A stretch of DNA of 64,000 nt from Pseudomonadota bacterium (GTDB lineage: Bacteria > Desulfobacterota > Desulfovibrionia > Desulfovibrionales > Desulfovibrionaceae): assembly GCA_023390395.1 (NCBI GenBank), contig JAEWCY010000216.1:6079-70078 (forward strand). Reading direction: 5' to 3'. Shown in pieces: positions 34,946 through 44,885 of the stretch. The notes under the pieces are model-generated. The model was not told the origin of the DNA and made no database searches. It saw only the letters and a list, made by a program, of their open reading frames with translations. Numbering within the stretch: the first letter of the stretch is position 1; the number at the start of each line of letters is the position of its first letter. The position numbers and the translations under genes were made by a program.

Positions 34946-35380
34946 CTAGCGCGGGCCGGCCGGCCCGCCGGTCGCGGCGACCGCCGCCACCGCCTGCTCG
35001 GTGAGGGCCTCCATGACCGGGCCGTGGTCCAGGCCGGCCAGGTGCAGGAAGCCGTGGGCGAGCAGCCGCGTCAGGTGCTCCCGGGGCTCCTGGCCGTAGA
35101 GGAAGGCCTCGCGGGCCACGGTGTCCAGGGAGACGGCCATTTCCCCGAGATAGTCCGGCCGGTCGGGGTCGCCGGCCGGAAAGCTCAGCACGTTGGTGGG
35201 ACCGGGAAGGCGCAGATGGGCGGCGTTGAGCCGGGCCATCTCGGCGTCGCCGACCAGGCGCAGGTCGTAGTCGCCGCCCGAAAGGTCCAGGGCGGCCAGG
35301 ATGTCCCGGCACAAGGCGGCGACTTCCGGCCGCCGCCAGGGCAGGTCGGGATGGACCAGCCCCGGGGCCAGGCCGATCAT
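34946..35380 (-). CDS. ybeY: Endoribonuclease YbeY
   Basis: A 144-residue zinc-dependent RNase involved in 16S rRNA maturation and ribosome quality control. The metal motif HGFLHLAGLDH supplies His109, His113 and His119, and PTNVLSFPAGD is also typical. It overlaps the upstream HD-domain gene by 4 bp and ends a phoH - pgpH - ybeY operon, an arrangement conserved in many bacteria. Confidence 0.95.
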   Translation of the reverse strand: MIGLAPGLVHPDLPWRRPEVAALCRDILAALDLSGGDYDLRLVGDAEMARLNAAHLRLPGPTNVLSFPAGDPDRPDYLGEMAVSLDTVAREAFLYGQEPREHLTRLLAHGFLHLAGLDHGPVMEALTEQAVAAVAATGGPAGPR

Positions 35381-37689
35381 GCGGCGTGTTCCGCCGCGCC
35401 CTTGGGCGTGACGGCGCAGGCCGGCTCCTCGCGCGTCTTGCCGTTTTTGGCGTCCGTGGTCTTGGCGCTCGGGTATTCGATGCGCTGGTGGAAGATGCCG
35501 GTCAGGATGCGCTGGAAGGTGTCGCTGAGTAACGTCAGGTCCTTGAGGGTCAGCTGGCAGTCGTCGAGCTCGCCCTCGTCGTGGATCTTGCGCACGATGT
35601 TGCCGATGTGCCCCTTGATGCGGCTGGGCGTGGGATCGACCAGGGTGCGGCTGGAGGCCTCGATGGCGTCGGCCAGAAGGATCAGGCCGGCCTCCTTGGT
35701 CTGGGGCTTGGGCCCGGGATAGCGGTAGTCCTCTTCGCGGATGGGGTCGTCGCCCTTGGACTCGGCCAGTTCCTTGGCCTTGTGGTGGAAGTAGGCGATG
35801 AGCGTGGTGCCGTGGTGCTGGCCGATGAGGTCCGTGATCTGCTGGCCCAGGTGGTGCTCCCTGGCCAGTTCCACGCCCTTTTTCACGTGGGCGATGAGGA
35901 TCAGCGCGCTCATGGACGGGGCCAGCTTGTTGTGGCGGTTCTCCTTGCAGGAGATGTTCTCGATGAAATAGTGGGGGCTCTTGAGCTTGCCGATGTCGTG
36001 GTAGAGCGCCGCCACCTTGGCCAGGAGCGGATTGGCCCCGATGGCCCGGGCTCCGGCCTCGACCATGTTGGAGACGATCAGCGAATGGTGGTAGGTGCCC
36101 GGGGCCTTGACCATGAGCTCCTGAAGCAGCGGCTGCTCCAGGTTCAAAAGCTCCATGAGGCGGAAGCGCGAAGTGTAGCCGAAGATGAGCTCCATGATGG
36201 GCGCGATGCCGACCACGGCCAGAAGCGACAGAAACGACGACAGGCCAACGAAGATCAGACCCGTGCAGGCCACGGTCGGGTCGCCCAGGTCCATGAGGTT
36301 GAGCGAACCCCACATGAGGCAAAGCGCCGCGAAAAGCGGCAGCACGGACCGCAGCACCTGGGCCCGCGTCTCCGAGCACTTCATGAGGTAGATGTAGATC
36401 ATGCAGCCGACGAAATAGTAGCAGAAGATGCCGATGCCGCCGTAGACCATGTTGGCGGCCAGAAACGACAGGATGAGGCTCACGAAGATGCACAGGCGCT
36501 TGGAAAAAAAGAGCGCCAGGATGCCCGCCGCGCCGGCGATGGGCAGGCTCACGGCGAAATAGGCCGATCGCGCCGCCTCGGACAGGCCGCCCCCTCCCGG
36601 CAAGGTGACCACGTCGGCCACCTTGGCCAGCATGCCGAAGATGAGCAGGATGACGCCCAGGAACACCCAGTCCGTGTCGCGCACGCGCCTTAAGCCCGTG
36701 CGGTCCAGGGACAGGGCCAGCACGGCCAGAAACATCAGGCACATGCCGAAAAGCCCGACGGCGCGCAGCAGGTTGTAGGAGCCCTTGCGGTGGGAGTAGA
36801 GGGCTTGCAGCTTGAGCTGCTGGATGGGGCCCACGCGCTCGCCCTGGCGCACGATGATCTCGCCCTTCTTGATGATGTAGTAAAGCGGCTCCACGGCCCG
36901 GCTGATCTCGCGCCGGCGGGCTTGCGTGGTTTCCTGGTTGAAGGTCATGTTGGGGGCGAGCAGGGGGTAGACCAGGACGTAGACGGCCTTGCGCAGGCGA
37001 AAGGGCCGGTTCATGGAGACCTTGAGCCGGTGCTCCAGGTCGTCTTTGACCTGCTTGAGGTCCTTGACGTCGCGCGTCTCGACCCGCAGCGTCTCCATCA
37101 TGGAGGGCAGGTCGCGGATGAGAATGCCGTTTTTATACGGGGCGAACAGCGCCGTGGAGGCCACCACGCCGGATTCGTAGTTCTGCCTGAGCCAGGGCAG
37201 GACGTCCTTGTCCAGGAGGTCCTTGAACTCGTCCTGGCGCCAGACCTCGATGATGTCGCCGCCGACCTCGGTGTTGAGGTTTTCGGCGATCTGCCAGCGC
37301 AGCTTCTCCAGGTCCTCGCCGCCGGCCGTGCGCACGGAGACGACGATGTCCTGGGCGGTCTTGGCCAGGGCCTCGTAGGGCAGGGGACTCACGTCGAAGA
37401 CCGGGGGCTGGGAGTCGGCCACCTGGTCCCGCTTGCGGGCGGTGGCTTCCACGTCCTCGATCTGGAGGTTCTGGTCGGCGGCCACGTCCTGGGTGGCGAT
37501 TTCGCCGGCGGTGAAGAGCTTCACCGAATTGTCGAGCCCGAGCCTGGCCACGAAGCTCAGGGCGAAGACGGCGGTCAGGAAGAAGGCGAAGCCGGCCAAG
37601 CCCCCCGGCACGGCCGGGGCGTGCACGGCCTGGCCGGCCTTGGACTGGCCCTTAAACTTCCGTTTGACCCTGTTTACTATCTCGCTCAT
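35377..37689 (-). CDS. 7TM-HD phosphohydrolase (PgpH-type, c-di-AMP phosphodiesterase family)
   Basis: A 770-residue membrane protein. One N-terminal helix (about 30-50) is followed by an extracytoplasmic 7TMR-HDED domain to about 300, seven helices (about 305-490) and a cytoplasmic HD domain. The HD residues are visible as [17 protein letters not shown] and a later [10 protein letters not shown]. Family members such as Listeria PgpH hydrolyse c-di-AMP. The C-terminal tail is polar. The start overlaps the end of phoH by 38 bp. Whether c-di-AMP is the substrate here is inferred from family. Confidence 0.92.
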   Translation of the reverse strand: MSEIVNRVKRKFKGQSKAGQAVHAPAVPGGLAGFAFFLTAVFALSFVARLGLDNSVKLFTAGEIATQDVAADQNLQIEDVEATARKRDQVADSQPPVFDVSPLPYEALAKTAQDIVVSVRTAGGEDLEKLRWQIAENLNTEVGGDIIEVWRQDEFKDLLDKDVLPWLRQNYESGVVASTALFAPYKNGILIRDLPSMMETLRVETRDVKDLKQVKDDLEHRLKVSMNRPFRLRKAVYVLVYPLLAPNMTFNQETTQARRREISRAVEPLYYIIKKGEIIVRQGERVGPIQQLKLQALYSHRKGSYNLLRAVGLFGMCLMFLAVLALSLDRTGLRRVRDTDWVFLGVILLIFGMLAKVADVVTLPGGGGLSEAARSAYFAVSLPIAGAAGILALFFSKRLCIFVSLILSFLAANMVYGGIGIFCYYFVGCMIYIYLMKCSETRAQVLRSVLPLFAALCLMWGSLNLMDLGDPTVACTGLIFVGLSSFLSLLAVVGIAPIMELIFGYTSRFRLMELLNLEQPLLQELMVKAPGTYHHSLIVSNMVEAGARAIGANPLLAKVAALYHDIGKLKSPHYFIENISCKENRHNKLAPSMSALILIAHVKKGVELAREHHLGQQITDLIGQHHGTTLIAYFHHKAKELAESKGDDPIREEDYRYPGPKPQTKEAGLILLADAIEASSRTLVDPTPSRIKGHIGNIVRKIHDEGELDDCQLTLKDLTLLSDTFQRILTGIFHQRIEYPSAKTTDAKNGKTREEPACAVTPKGAAEHAA

Positions 37690-38638
37690 AGGCCTTGACG
37701 ATCCTTCCCACGAGGGGATGGCGGATGACGTCCGCGTCGCTGAAGGAAATGAATTCGATGCCGCGCACTTCGCGCAGCACCCGTTTGGCCTCCACCAGTC
37801 CGGACACGGACCGGGGCGGCAGGTCTATCTGGGTCACGTCGCCGGTGACCACGGCCTTGGAGGCCAGGCCCAGGCGGGTGAGGAACATCTTCATCTGCTC
37901 GGGCGTGGTGTTTTGGGCCTCGTCGAGGATGATCAGGGCGTCGTTTAGGGTGCGCCCCCGCATGAAGGCCAGCGGGGCCACCTCGATGACGCCGTTGTCG
38001 AGCATCTCCCGCACCTTGCGGAAGTCGAGCATGTCGTTGAGCGCGTCGTAGAGCGGACGCAGGTAGGGGTTGACCTTCTCCACCATGTCGCCGGGCAGGA
38101 AGCCGAGCTTTTCGCCGGCTTCCACGGCCGGCCGGGTGAGGATGAGCCGCTTGACCCGCCGCTCGATGAGGAAATGCACGCCCATGGCCACGGCCAGGTA
38201 GGTTTTGCCCGTGCCGGCCGGGCCGATGCCGAAGACCAGGTCGTTTTTGCGGATGGCGGCCAGGTAGTCGCGCTGGGTGGCCGTTTTCGGGGCCACGGTC
38301 TTTTTCGGCGAGACGGCCAGGGCCTCCTCGCGGTAGACGCGCTGGAGGCTGGCCTCGGGCTCCCTGGCCAGGACGCTGAGCGCCTGTTCCACGTCGGCGG
38401 GGTAGACGGGCTTGCCCTGGCGCAGAAGGCCGTAGAGCTGCACCAGCACGTTGGCCACGTGGGACAGCGTCTCCTCGTCGTCGGCGCGCAGGACCACGGC
38501 GTTGCCCCGGGTGTCGAGACGCGCCCCGGACTTGCCGGCGATCAGGGCGAGGTTGTCATTGTGGGGACCGAACAGGTCCCTGGCCAGCTCCGAGTCGTCG
38601 AACTCCAGCCGCCGTTCAAGCCCAGGCGTTTCCATCAT
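37652..38638 (-). CDS. phoH: PhoH-like ATPase
   Basis: A 328-residue protein with an N-terminal KH-like region (about 10-80) and a PhoH ATPase core: Walker [16 protein letters not shown] near residue 140, then [21 protein letters not shown] and Walker [22 protein letters not shown]. It is thought to act in RNA metabolism with YbeY. It is the first gene of the phoH - pgpH - ybeY operon. The ATG lacks a clear ribosome site, and a second Met follows at once. Confidence 0.95.
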   Translation of the reverse strand: MMETPGLERRLEFDDSELARDLFGPHNDNLALIAGKSGARLDTRGNAVVLRADDEETLSHVANVLVQLYGLLRQGKPVYPADVEQALSVLAREPEASLQRVYREEALAVSPKKTVAPKTATQRDYLAAIRKNDLVFGIGPAGTGKTYLAVAMGVHFLIERRVKRLILTRPAVEAGEKLGFLPGDMVEKVNPYLRPLYDALNDMLDFRKVREMLDNGVIEVAPLAFMRGRTLNDALIILDEAQNTTPEQMKMFLTRLGLASKAVVTGDVTQIDLPPRSVSGLVEAKRVLREVRGIEFISFSDADVIRHPLVGRIVKAYERDSKQGQTEV

Positions 38639-38730
38639 GGCGTCACAACGCTGTTACGGTCCGAATGCCGCGCATGGCCCGGTTACGCTCCTAATACAAC
38701 ACCGCGACGAGGACAAGCGAATCCGCGACA

Positions 38731-40260
38731 TTACGTGGGCAGGCGCAGGGATTCCAGGCCCGGGTCCACGTCCACTCGCAGGGTTTCGAGCACCGCCTCC
38801 ACCGCCACCTTGCCGGCCGCCGCGCCTTTGATGCGCCGCACGTCCGCCGCCCGGGCCATCATGACCTCGGCCGCGCCCGCGCCCGAGGCGTAGCTGGCCA
38901 GGGCCGCCAGCCCCGCCGCCTGGGCCAGGCTCGCGCGCGGCACCTCCCGGCGCGGGTGGTCCCGGCGCAGGATCACGTGGGCTCCCGGCCCATTCGCCAC
39001 GTGGAACCACAGGTCGAAGGGGTTGGCCTTGCGCAGCAGGCTCTCGCCGGCCTTGGCGTTCTTGCCGCGAAGGACCAGGAAGCCGTCGTCGGTGCGGTAG
39101 GCGTTGGCCGCGACGCCCTCGAAGGGGCCCGGCGCGGGGCGGGACGGTTGCGCCGTCGCGGGCGCGCCGCGTTGCCGACCTTGTAAGTATTTTTTCCCGT
39201 CTTGCAAGTCCCGCCGCCGCCGAGCGATGGCGGCCAGGCCCCGTTCGCCCTTGGCCGCCAAATCATAGAGCTTTTGCATATTCCGGACCACGGTGAGCGA
39301 CGGGTCCAGGGCGATCTCTATCGGCAGGCCGTCAGGCCCCGGCAAGGAAAGGTGAGCGATCTTGGCCTGTTTGTCCAAGGCATGCAGGTTGGCCGCCAGG
39401 ATGTCGGCCTGGGCCTTGCGGGCAAGAAAGGCCCGCATGCGGGCCTCGTCCGCGGCAAGTTTTTCCATGGCCCGGGACAGGCGTCTTTTGGCCGCCGCGT
39501 CGGCCGCGGCCTGGGGGGCGCTGTGGCGGCCGGAGACCTCGCCGAAGGCCAGCGGCTCGCCGAAGGCGGCGGCCGCGGCCAGGGCGCTGCCGAGAGCCCG
39601 CGTCTCCCGGCCGGGCCTGTCCTTGCCCGGCCAGCGCACCGGCCACAGGGCGTCGGGTTCGCCCTTGGCCGATTCCAGGAAGAACCCTTCGGCCTCGGGC
39701 GCGAGGAGCCGGGCGTAGACCGCCTCGGCCTCGCCCTGGGGCAGGCCGGCCAGGCGGCGGCGCAGGGCCGGGGAAAGCTGGGGGTGCTCCCGCCAGATCT
39801 CGGGCTCGGCCAGGACCCGGGCCAGGGGCGGCCAGCCGGGATCGTCCGGGCAGGGCGGCGGCGGGGCGTCGCACAGTTCGGGAAAGGACCGGGGGTCCAG
39901 GCGCAGGCAGGGGCCTTCGCCGGCCATGACCAGGGTCAGGCGGCGGTCCGGCCAGTCGGCCAGGACCCCGGCCACGCGCCGGCCGCGCAGGTGCTTGCGC
40001 AGGCGCATGGCCGCCGCCGGGGCGCGTTCGGGCTGGACGGTCTTCTGGGGCGACAGGAACAGGAAGAACCGGCCCGTGCCGTAGCGGGCGTGCAGGTAGA
40101 CGGTCTTTTTGCCCTCGCCGCTCGGGATCTCCCGTCCCGGAGGCAGGTACAGGGCCATGGAGAAGACGTTCTGGGCGGGCAGGAAGATTTTCTCCACCCG
40201 GCAGCCGGGGAGCAGTTCGGCCAGTTCCCGGGCCAGGAATCGAAAGAAGACGGCTTCCAT
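38731..40260 (-). CDS. NFACT family protein (RqcH/FbpA-like)
   Basis: A 509-residue NFACT protein. The N-terminal NFACT-N domain (VFFRFLARELAELLPGCRVEKIFLPAQN) is followed by a coiled-coil middle (about 270-350) and a C-terminal NFACT-R (DUF814) domain with DGFLVLRGKNAKAGESLLRKANPFDLWFHVANGPGAHVI. RqcH homologues rescue stalled 50S subunits by adding alanine tails. The family's N-terminal DR motif is not clearly seen, so tailing activity is uncertain. The start at 40260 lacks a ribosome site but fits the domain edge. It lies upstream of phoH on the same strand. Confidence 0.88.
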   Translation of the reverse strand: MEAVFFRFLARELAELLPGCRVEKIFLPAQNVFSMALYLPPGREIPSGEGKKTVYLHARYGTGRFFLFLSPQKTVQPERAPAAAMRLRKHLRGRRVAGVLADWPDRRLTLVMAGEGPCLRLDPRSFPELCDAPPPPCPDDPGWPPLARVLAEPEIWREHPQLSPALRRRLAGLPQGEAEAVYARLLAPEAEGFFLESAKGEPDALWPVRWPGKDRPGRETRALGSALAAAAAFGEPLAFGEVSGRHSAPQAAADAAAKRRLSRAMEKLAADEARMRAFLARKAQADILAANLHALDKQAKIAHLSLPGPDGLPIEIALDPSLTVVRNMQKLYDLAAKGERGLAAIARRRRDLQDGKKYLQGRQRGAPATAQPSRPAPGPFEGVAANAYRTDDGFLVLRGKNAKAGESLLRKANPFDLWFHVANGPGAHVILRRDHPRREVPRASLAQAAGLAALASYASGAGAAEVMMARAADVRRIKGAAAGKVAVEAVLETLRVDVDPGLESLRLPT

Positions 40261-40452
40261 GACAGGGGGCGTCTCGGGCTCAACGCGGCGCGGCGGCCTT
40301 GGGGCGGACAGGGGGGCAACCCAACGCCCCATGGGGGCTCGCCGTCCGGGTGAAGCGGGGCATGGGACGGTTTTCTTCCCGGAAAAACAACGGCATGTCT
40401 TTCGAGGCAGGCGCGACCCGGACACGGGCGGGCGCGGGCGCGGCGGGCGCGG

Positions 40453-40815
40453 CTATTCCCCGCGCAGGTTCTCGTCGGCTTCCTGACGGCTTTTGCATTT
40501 GATGCACAGGGTGGTGACGGGCCGGGCCTTGAGGCGGGCGACGCTGATGTCCTCGCCGCATTCCAGGCATTCGCCGTAGGTGCCTTCGTCGATGCGTTCC
40601 AGGGCTTCCTTGATCTTCTTGATCAGCCGGCGTTCGCGGTCGCGCAGGCGCAGGGTGAAGGCCCGGTCGGATTCGGCCGTGGCCCGGTCGGCGGGGTCGG
40701 CGTACACCTCGACGGTGTCGGTCATGTCCTCGATGGTCTCCTCGCCCTTCTTGAGGATGTCCTGAAGCATGTTGTTGAGAAGCTCGCGGAAGTATTCGAC
40801 GTCCTTGGGGTCCAT
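40453..40815 (-). CDS. dksA: RNA polymerase-binding protein DksA
   Basis: A 120-residue DksA/TraR protein. An N-terminal coiled coil (about 1-75; the tip contains DPADRATAESD) inserts into the RNA polymerase secondary channel. A C4 zinc finger follows with Cys83, 86, 104 and 107. It acts with ppGpp in the stringent response. The ATG at 40815 has AGGAGG 6 nt upstream; an earlier GTG at 40842 is less likely. Confidence 0.95.
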   Translation of the reverse strand: MDPKDVEYFRELLNNMLQDILKKGEETIEDMTDTVEVYADPADRATAESDRAFTLRLRDRERRLIKKIKEALERIDEGTYGECLECGEDISVARLKARPVTTLCIKCKSRQEADENLRGE

Positions 40816-41237
40816 GCAGCCCTCCTCGTCCTTTTTGCTCACCGCTCCGGCTTGGAAATTGAGTCCTCTACTGCAATCCCGGCCGAAGGTAAAGGGGGGG
40901 TGGGGCCAGGGCGCGTCTTGCGCGCCTTGCCAAGGGACGGCGGCGAATGTAGACGATCTTGGCGGACCCGCTGCCGTGTCGAAGCCGAGGAACGGAAACC
41001 GACCTCGGCCAGGCGCGGACGGCGGCGCGGCGCAGGGGAAACGCGACCGGTTGCGTCCGGACCCGACGGAACCGTCACGTTTTCCCTGTTCATTCGCGTC
41101 TTTTCATTTCATGCAAAAGACGTATGCTGCCATCGGTTCGCCATCACGCGCACGCCCAACTACGGCATCATCGCGCCTTCCGGTCCGCGGATCGACCGCC
41201 GGGCCGGGCGCGCAACCATCCCCTTCAGGAGGGAAAC
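40816..41237. other. Intergenic region between dksA and the GAF gene
   Basis: 422 bp between divergent genes. The only clear structure is the inverted repeat at 41097-41122. No supportable gene. Confidence 0.6.
41097..41122. promoter_or_regulatory. Inverted repeat CGTCTTTT-N10-AAAAGACG upstream of GAF-gap
   Basis: A perfect 8-bp dyad with a 10-nt spacer, 115 bp before the GAF ATG and just upstream of a TATGCT (41123-41128) that could be a -10 box. It is a candidate operator; the regulator is unknown. Confidence 0.45.
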
Positions 41238-41798
41238 ATGAGCGAAAAGGAATGCGCCTATTACCGCACCCTGTATGAAGTGGCCAAGGGCATCAATTCC
41301 AGCCTCGAGCCCGTCACCGTGCTGCACGCCATCGTGGAGCAGGTGGCCAAGGCCCTGGACGCCAAGGCCTGCTCCATCCGCCTGCTCGACCGCAAGGGTC
41401 AGACCCTGCTCGCCAGCACGTCCCACGGCCTCAGCAAAGGCTACCTGCGCAAGGGCCCGGTCGAGGTGGCCAAGAGCCGCATCGACCAGGAGACCCTGAC
41501 CGGCGCGGTGGTCCAGATCAAGGACGCCAGCGCCGATCCCCGCTTCCAGTACCCGGAAGCGGCCAAGGAGGAAGGCATCGCCTCGGTCATGGCCCTGCCG
41601 CTGACCGTGGAGGGCAAGGCCATCGGCGTGCTGCGCCTGTACTGCGGCAATGTGCGCGAGTTCGACCAGAGCGAGATCGACTTCGCCACGGTCATCGCCA
41701 ACCTGAGCGCCATCGCCATCGAGAACGCCCGGCTGCACCAGGCCCTCAAGACCGACTACGAACTCCTCACGGCCTACGACTACACCATGCACGAGTAG
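41238..41798 (+). CDS. GAF domain protein
   Basis: A 186-residue soluble protein consisting essentially of one GAF domain (about 25-170): LHAIVEQVAKALDAKACSIRLLDRKGQ, then ALPLTVEGKAIGVLRLYCG and IANLSAIAIENARLHQAL. No output domain is attached. AGGAGG precedes the ATG. The gap gene follows after 12 bp, so both are co-transcribed. It may sense a small molecule or redox state and act by protein contact; this is inference. Confidence 0.9.
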   Translation: MSEKECAYYRTLYEVAKGINSSLEPVTVLHAIVEQVAKALDAKACSIRLLDRKGQTLLASTSHGLSKGYLRKGPVEVAKSRIDQETLTGAVVQIKDASADPRFQYPEAAKEEGIASVMALPLTVEGKAIGVLRLYCGNVREFDQSEIDFATVIANLSAIAIENARLHQALKTDYELLTAYDYTMHE

Positions 41799-41810
41799 GA
41801 GAGCAGGCAC

Positions 41811-42827
41811 ATGACCAAACTTCGCATCGCCATCAACGGTTTCGGCCGCATCGGCCGCCAGGTCCTCAAGGCCATGCTCGAGCACCACGCCGACCACATG
41901 GAAGTCGTGGCCATAAACGACCTCTTCGACGTGGCCACCAACGCCCACCTGCTCAGCTACGACACCAACTACGGCAAGCTGCCCGTGGCCGCCTCGGTCG
42001 ACGGCGACGTCATGATGGTCGGCGACTGGAAGATCAAGAATTTCGCCGAACGCGATCCCCACGGCCTGCCCTGGGGCGAGTACGGCGTGGACGTGGTCAT
42101 CGAATCCACCGGCATCTTCCGCACCGGCCCCAAATGCCAGGCCCACATCGAGGCCGGGGCGAAAAAGGTCATCATCACGGCTCCGGCCAAGGAAGAGGAC
42201 CTGACCGTGGTGCTCGGCGTCAACCAGGACAGCTACGATCCGGCCAAACACCACGTCCTGTCCAACGCCTCGTGCACCACCAACTGCCTGGCTCCGGTGG
42301 CCAAGGTGATCCACGACCAGTTCGGCATCGTCAAGGGCGTGATGACCACCATCCACTCCTACACCAACGACCAGCGCATCCTGGACCTGCCCCACAAGGA
42401 CCTGCGCCGGGCCCGGGCCGCGGCCTGCAACATGATCCCGACCTCGACCGGCGCGGCGCAAGCCGTGGCCCTGGTCATCCCGGACCTCAAGGGCAAGTTC
42501 TCGGGCCTTTCCGTGCGCGTGCCCACGCCCACCGTCTCCCTGGTCGACTTCGTGGTCCAGATCGCCAAGCCCACCACCACCGAGGAGCTGCGGGCGAGGC
42601 TCAAGGAAGCCGCCGAAGGGCCGCTGAAGGGCATTCTGGCCTTTTGCGAAAAGCAGCTCGTGTCCATGGACTTCAAGGGCGACGCCCACTCGAGCATCGT
42701 GGACGCCGAGTACACCACGGTGCAGGGCGGCGACATGGTCAAGGTGCTGTCCTGGTACGACAACGAATGGGGCTACTCCTGCCGGGTGGCCGACCTCGTC
42801 GACTTCATGGCGAAAAAAGGCCTGTAG
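41811..42827 (+). CDS. gap: Glyceraldehyde-3-phosphate dehydrogenase, type I
   Basis: A 338-residue glycolytic/gluconeogenic dehydrogenase. The NAD site is [13 protein letters not shown], the catalytic cysteine Cys155 in [12 protein letters not shown], and the assisting His182 in TIHSYTND. The C-terminal [15 protein letters not shown] is standard. It turns glyceraldehyde-3-phosphate, NAD and phosphate into 1,3-bisphosphoglycerate. It lies 12 bp after the GAF gene and ends at a strong terminator. Confidence 0.97.
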   Translation: MTKLRIAINGFGRIGRQVLKAMLEHHADHMEVVAINDLFDVATNAHLLSYDTNYGKLPVAASVDGDVMMVGDWKIKNFAERDPHGLPWGEYGVDVVIESTGIFRTGPKCQAHIEAGAKKVIITAPAKEEDLTVVLGVNQDSYDPAKHHVLSNASCTTNCLAPVAKVIHDQFGIVKGVMTTIHSYTNDQRILDLPHKDLRRARAAACNMIPTSTGAAQAVALVIPDLKGKFSGLSVRVPTPTVSLVDFVVQIAKPTTTEELRARLKEAAEGPLKGILAFCEKQLVSMDFKGDAHSSIVDAEYTTVQGGDMVKVLSWYDNEWGYSCRVADLVDFMAKKGL

Positions 42828-42849
42828 GCGACGATCCGACGCGATCACG

Positions 42850-42885
42850 GCGCGGGAGGGCGGACGCCCTCCCGCGCTTTTTTTT
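42850..42885 (+). terminator. Intrinsic terminator of GAF-gap
   Basis: A 12-bp GC stem (GCGCGGGAGGGC and its complement) is followed by a run of eight T. Confidence 0.93.
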
Positions 42886-42912
42886 GTCCCGGGCAGGTCT
42901 CTTTGCGATCAA

Positions 42913-42948
42913 ATAGTTTGACTATCAAGAAATAATCTCCTAGAGATT
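42913..42948 (+). promoter_or_regulatory. Promoter with two overlapping palindromes (metal ATPase operon)
   Basis: A -35 TTGACT (42918-42923) and a -10 TAGAGA (42941-42946) are 17 nt apart. Palindrome ATAGT-TTG-ACTAT (42913-42925) covers the -35, and AATCTC-CTA-GAGATT (42934-42948) covers the -10. These are the expected places for a repressor such as the MarR protein encoded in the operon. Confidence 0.6.
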
Positions 42949-42980
42949 CTTCGTCCTCAAGATGCTTCCAAGGAGTGTCC

Positions 42981-44885
42981 ATGATCGGTCGTTTTTCCAG
43001 CCTCGGGGCCTACAAGGGCCTGTTCGCCTTCAAGGAGCTGGCCCTGTGCCTGGCCGGCGGCGTCCTGGCCCTGGCCGCCTACCTCATCCGTCCGGAAACC
43101 GGCCCGGTCTGGCCGTCGGTCCTGCTCGGCCTGCTGTCCGTGGCCATAAACGGCCTGCCCATCGTGATCGGCGCGGTCAGGGGCGTCATGGAGCGCCGGG
43201 TCAACGTGGACGAGCTGGTGAGCCTGGCCATCCTCGCCTCCCTGGCCCAGGGCGAGGTGCTGACCGCCGCCGTGGTGAGCTTTATCATGACCCTCGGGGC
43301 CCTGGTCGAAGAGGCCGTCAGCGACGGGGCGCGCCGCTCCATCGAGGCCCTGGCCGCGCTCACCCCGCAGGAGGCCACGGTCCTGGACGCCAACGGCGGG
43401 GAGCGCGTCGTTTCGGTTGCCGCCATCAAGGTCGGCGACGTGGTGCTGGTGCGCCCGGGCGAGCGCATTCCCGTGGACGCGGAGATCGTCTCGGGAACCA
43501 CCGCCGTGGACGAATCGGCCCTGACCGGCGAGTCGCTGCCCCGGGAGCGCCGCCCCGGCGACACGATCCTGGCCGGCACCCTCAACTACACCGGCCGGGT
43601 GGAAGCCCGGGCGGTCAAGGTGGGCGAGGACTCGACCTTCGGCAAGGTGGTCCGGCTCGTGGTCGCGGCCGAGGCCGGCAAGCCCCGGGCGGCGCGGGTC
43701 GTGGACCGCTGGGCCGCCTGGTTCACGCCCACGGTCCTGAGCCTGGCCGGGCTGGCCTGGATGTTCACCGGCGACCTGGACCGGGCCGTGGCCGTGCTGG
43801 TGGCCGGCTGCCCGTGCGCGCTCATCATGGCCGGGCCCACGGCCACGGTGGCCGCCGTGGGCCTGGCCGCCCGGCGCGGCATCCTGGTCAAGGGCGGGCA
43901 GTACCTGGAGGAGGCGGCCCGGGCCGACGCCGTGCTCTTCGACAAGACCGGCACCCTGACCCTTGGCCGCCCGGCCGTGACCACGGTCGTGGCCGTGGAG
44001 GGCGAAAGCGAGGACGGCGTCATCGGCTGCGCCGCCTGCCTGGAAAAGGACTGCAACCACCCCCTGGCCGCGGCCATCGTGGAGCGGGCCAGGCGCGCCG
44101 GCGTGCCCGTGGTCGCGCCCGACGCCATGGCCACGGTGGTGGGCCTTGGCGTGCGCGGCACGGTGGCCGGCGAGGCCGTGGAAGTCGGCAGCCCGGAGAT
44201 GACGGGCGGCGAGGAGGCCTTGCCCGGAGAACTGCGCGCCTGCCTGGCGGAGATTCGCGAACGGGGGGCCACGGCCCTGGTGGTGCGCCGGGCGGGCAAG
44301 GTCGTGGGCGTCGTGGGCGTGGCCGACAGGGCCAGGGAGACGGCCTCGCTGGCCGTGGATTCCCTGCGCCAGCTCGGCATGGGCGTGGTCGGCATCCTCT
44401 CCGGCGACCACGCCAAGGCCGCCCGCGCCCTGGGAAAGAGCGTGGGCATCGCCGACGTCTGGGCCGAGCTCAAGCCCGAGGGCAAGCTCGAGGTGCTCTC
44501 GCGCCTCCAGGAGCAGGGCCGGCGGGTGCTGTTCGTCGGCGACGGCGTCAACGACGCCCCGGCCCTGGCCCGGGCCAACGTGGGCGTGGCCATGGGCGCG
44601 GTGGGCTCCGACGTGGCCCTGGAGACCGCCGACGTCGCCCTGGTCAACGACGACATCGGCCGCCTGCCCTTTCTGGTCCACCTCGGCCGGCGCATGGTCA
44701 GGATGATCCACTTCAACATCGGCCTGGGGCTTTTCTTCAACGCCGTGGCCATCTGCGGCGGGGCCTGGGGCCTGCTTTCGCCCGTGGCCGCCGCCGTGTT
44801 CCACAACGTGGGCTCCGTCGTGGTGGTGCTTTCCTCGGCCAGCCTGGCCTTCACCTCCCCGCCGGCTCTGGAGGCCAGGAGCTGA
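42981..44885 (+). CDS. Heavy-metal P-type ATPase (P1B)
   Basis: A 634-residue pump. It has TGES (182-185), the metal-site CPC (277-279), the phosphorylated Asp in DKTGT (321-325), the P1B His-Pro pair (360-361) and the hinge GDGVNDAPALARA. It lacks an N-terminal metal-binding domain. The CPC and overall length suit zinc/cadmium/lead exporters, but metal choice cannot be fixed by eye. Start: ATG at 42981 with AAGGAG; a GTG two codons earlier is too close. The stop overlaps the MarR start (TGATG), so a regulator-pump operon is formed. Confidence 0.93.
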   Translation: MIGRFSSLGAYKGLFAFKELALCLAGGVLALAAYLIRPETGPVWPSVLLGLLSVAINGLPIVIGAVRGVMERRVNVDELVSLAILASLAQGEVLTAAVVSFIMTLGALVEEAVSDGARRSIEALAALTPQEATVLDANGGERVVSVAAIKVGDVVLVRPGERIPVDAEIVSGTTAVDESALTGESLPRERRPGDTILAGTLNYTGRVEARAVKVGEDSTFGKVVRLVVAAEAGKPRAARVVDRWAAWFTPTVLSLAGLAWMFTGDLDRAVAVLVAGCPCALIMAGPTATVAAVGLAARRGILVKGGQYLEEAARADAVLFDKTGTLTLGRPAVTTVVAVEGESEDGVIGCAACLEKDCNHPLAAAIVERARRAGVPVVAPDAMATVVGLGVRGTVAGEAVEVGSPEMTGGEEALPGELRACLAEIRERGATALVVRRAGKVVGVVGVADRARETASLAVDSLRQLGMGVVGILSGDHAKAARALGKSVGIADVWAELKPEGKLEVLSRLQEQGRRVLFVGDGVNDAPALARANVGVAMGAVGSDVALETADVALVNDDIGRLPFLVHLGRRMVRMIHFNIGLGLFFNAVAICGGAWGLLSPVAAAVFHNVGSVVVVLSSASLAFTSPPALEARS

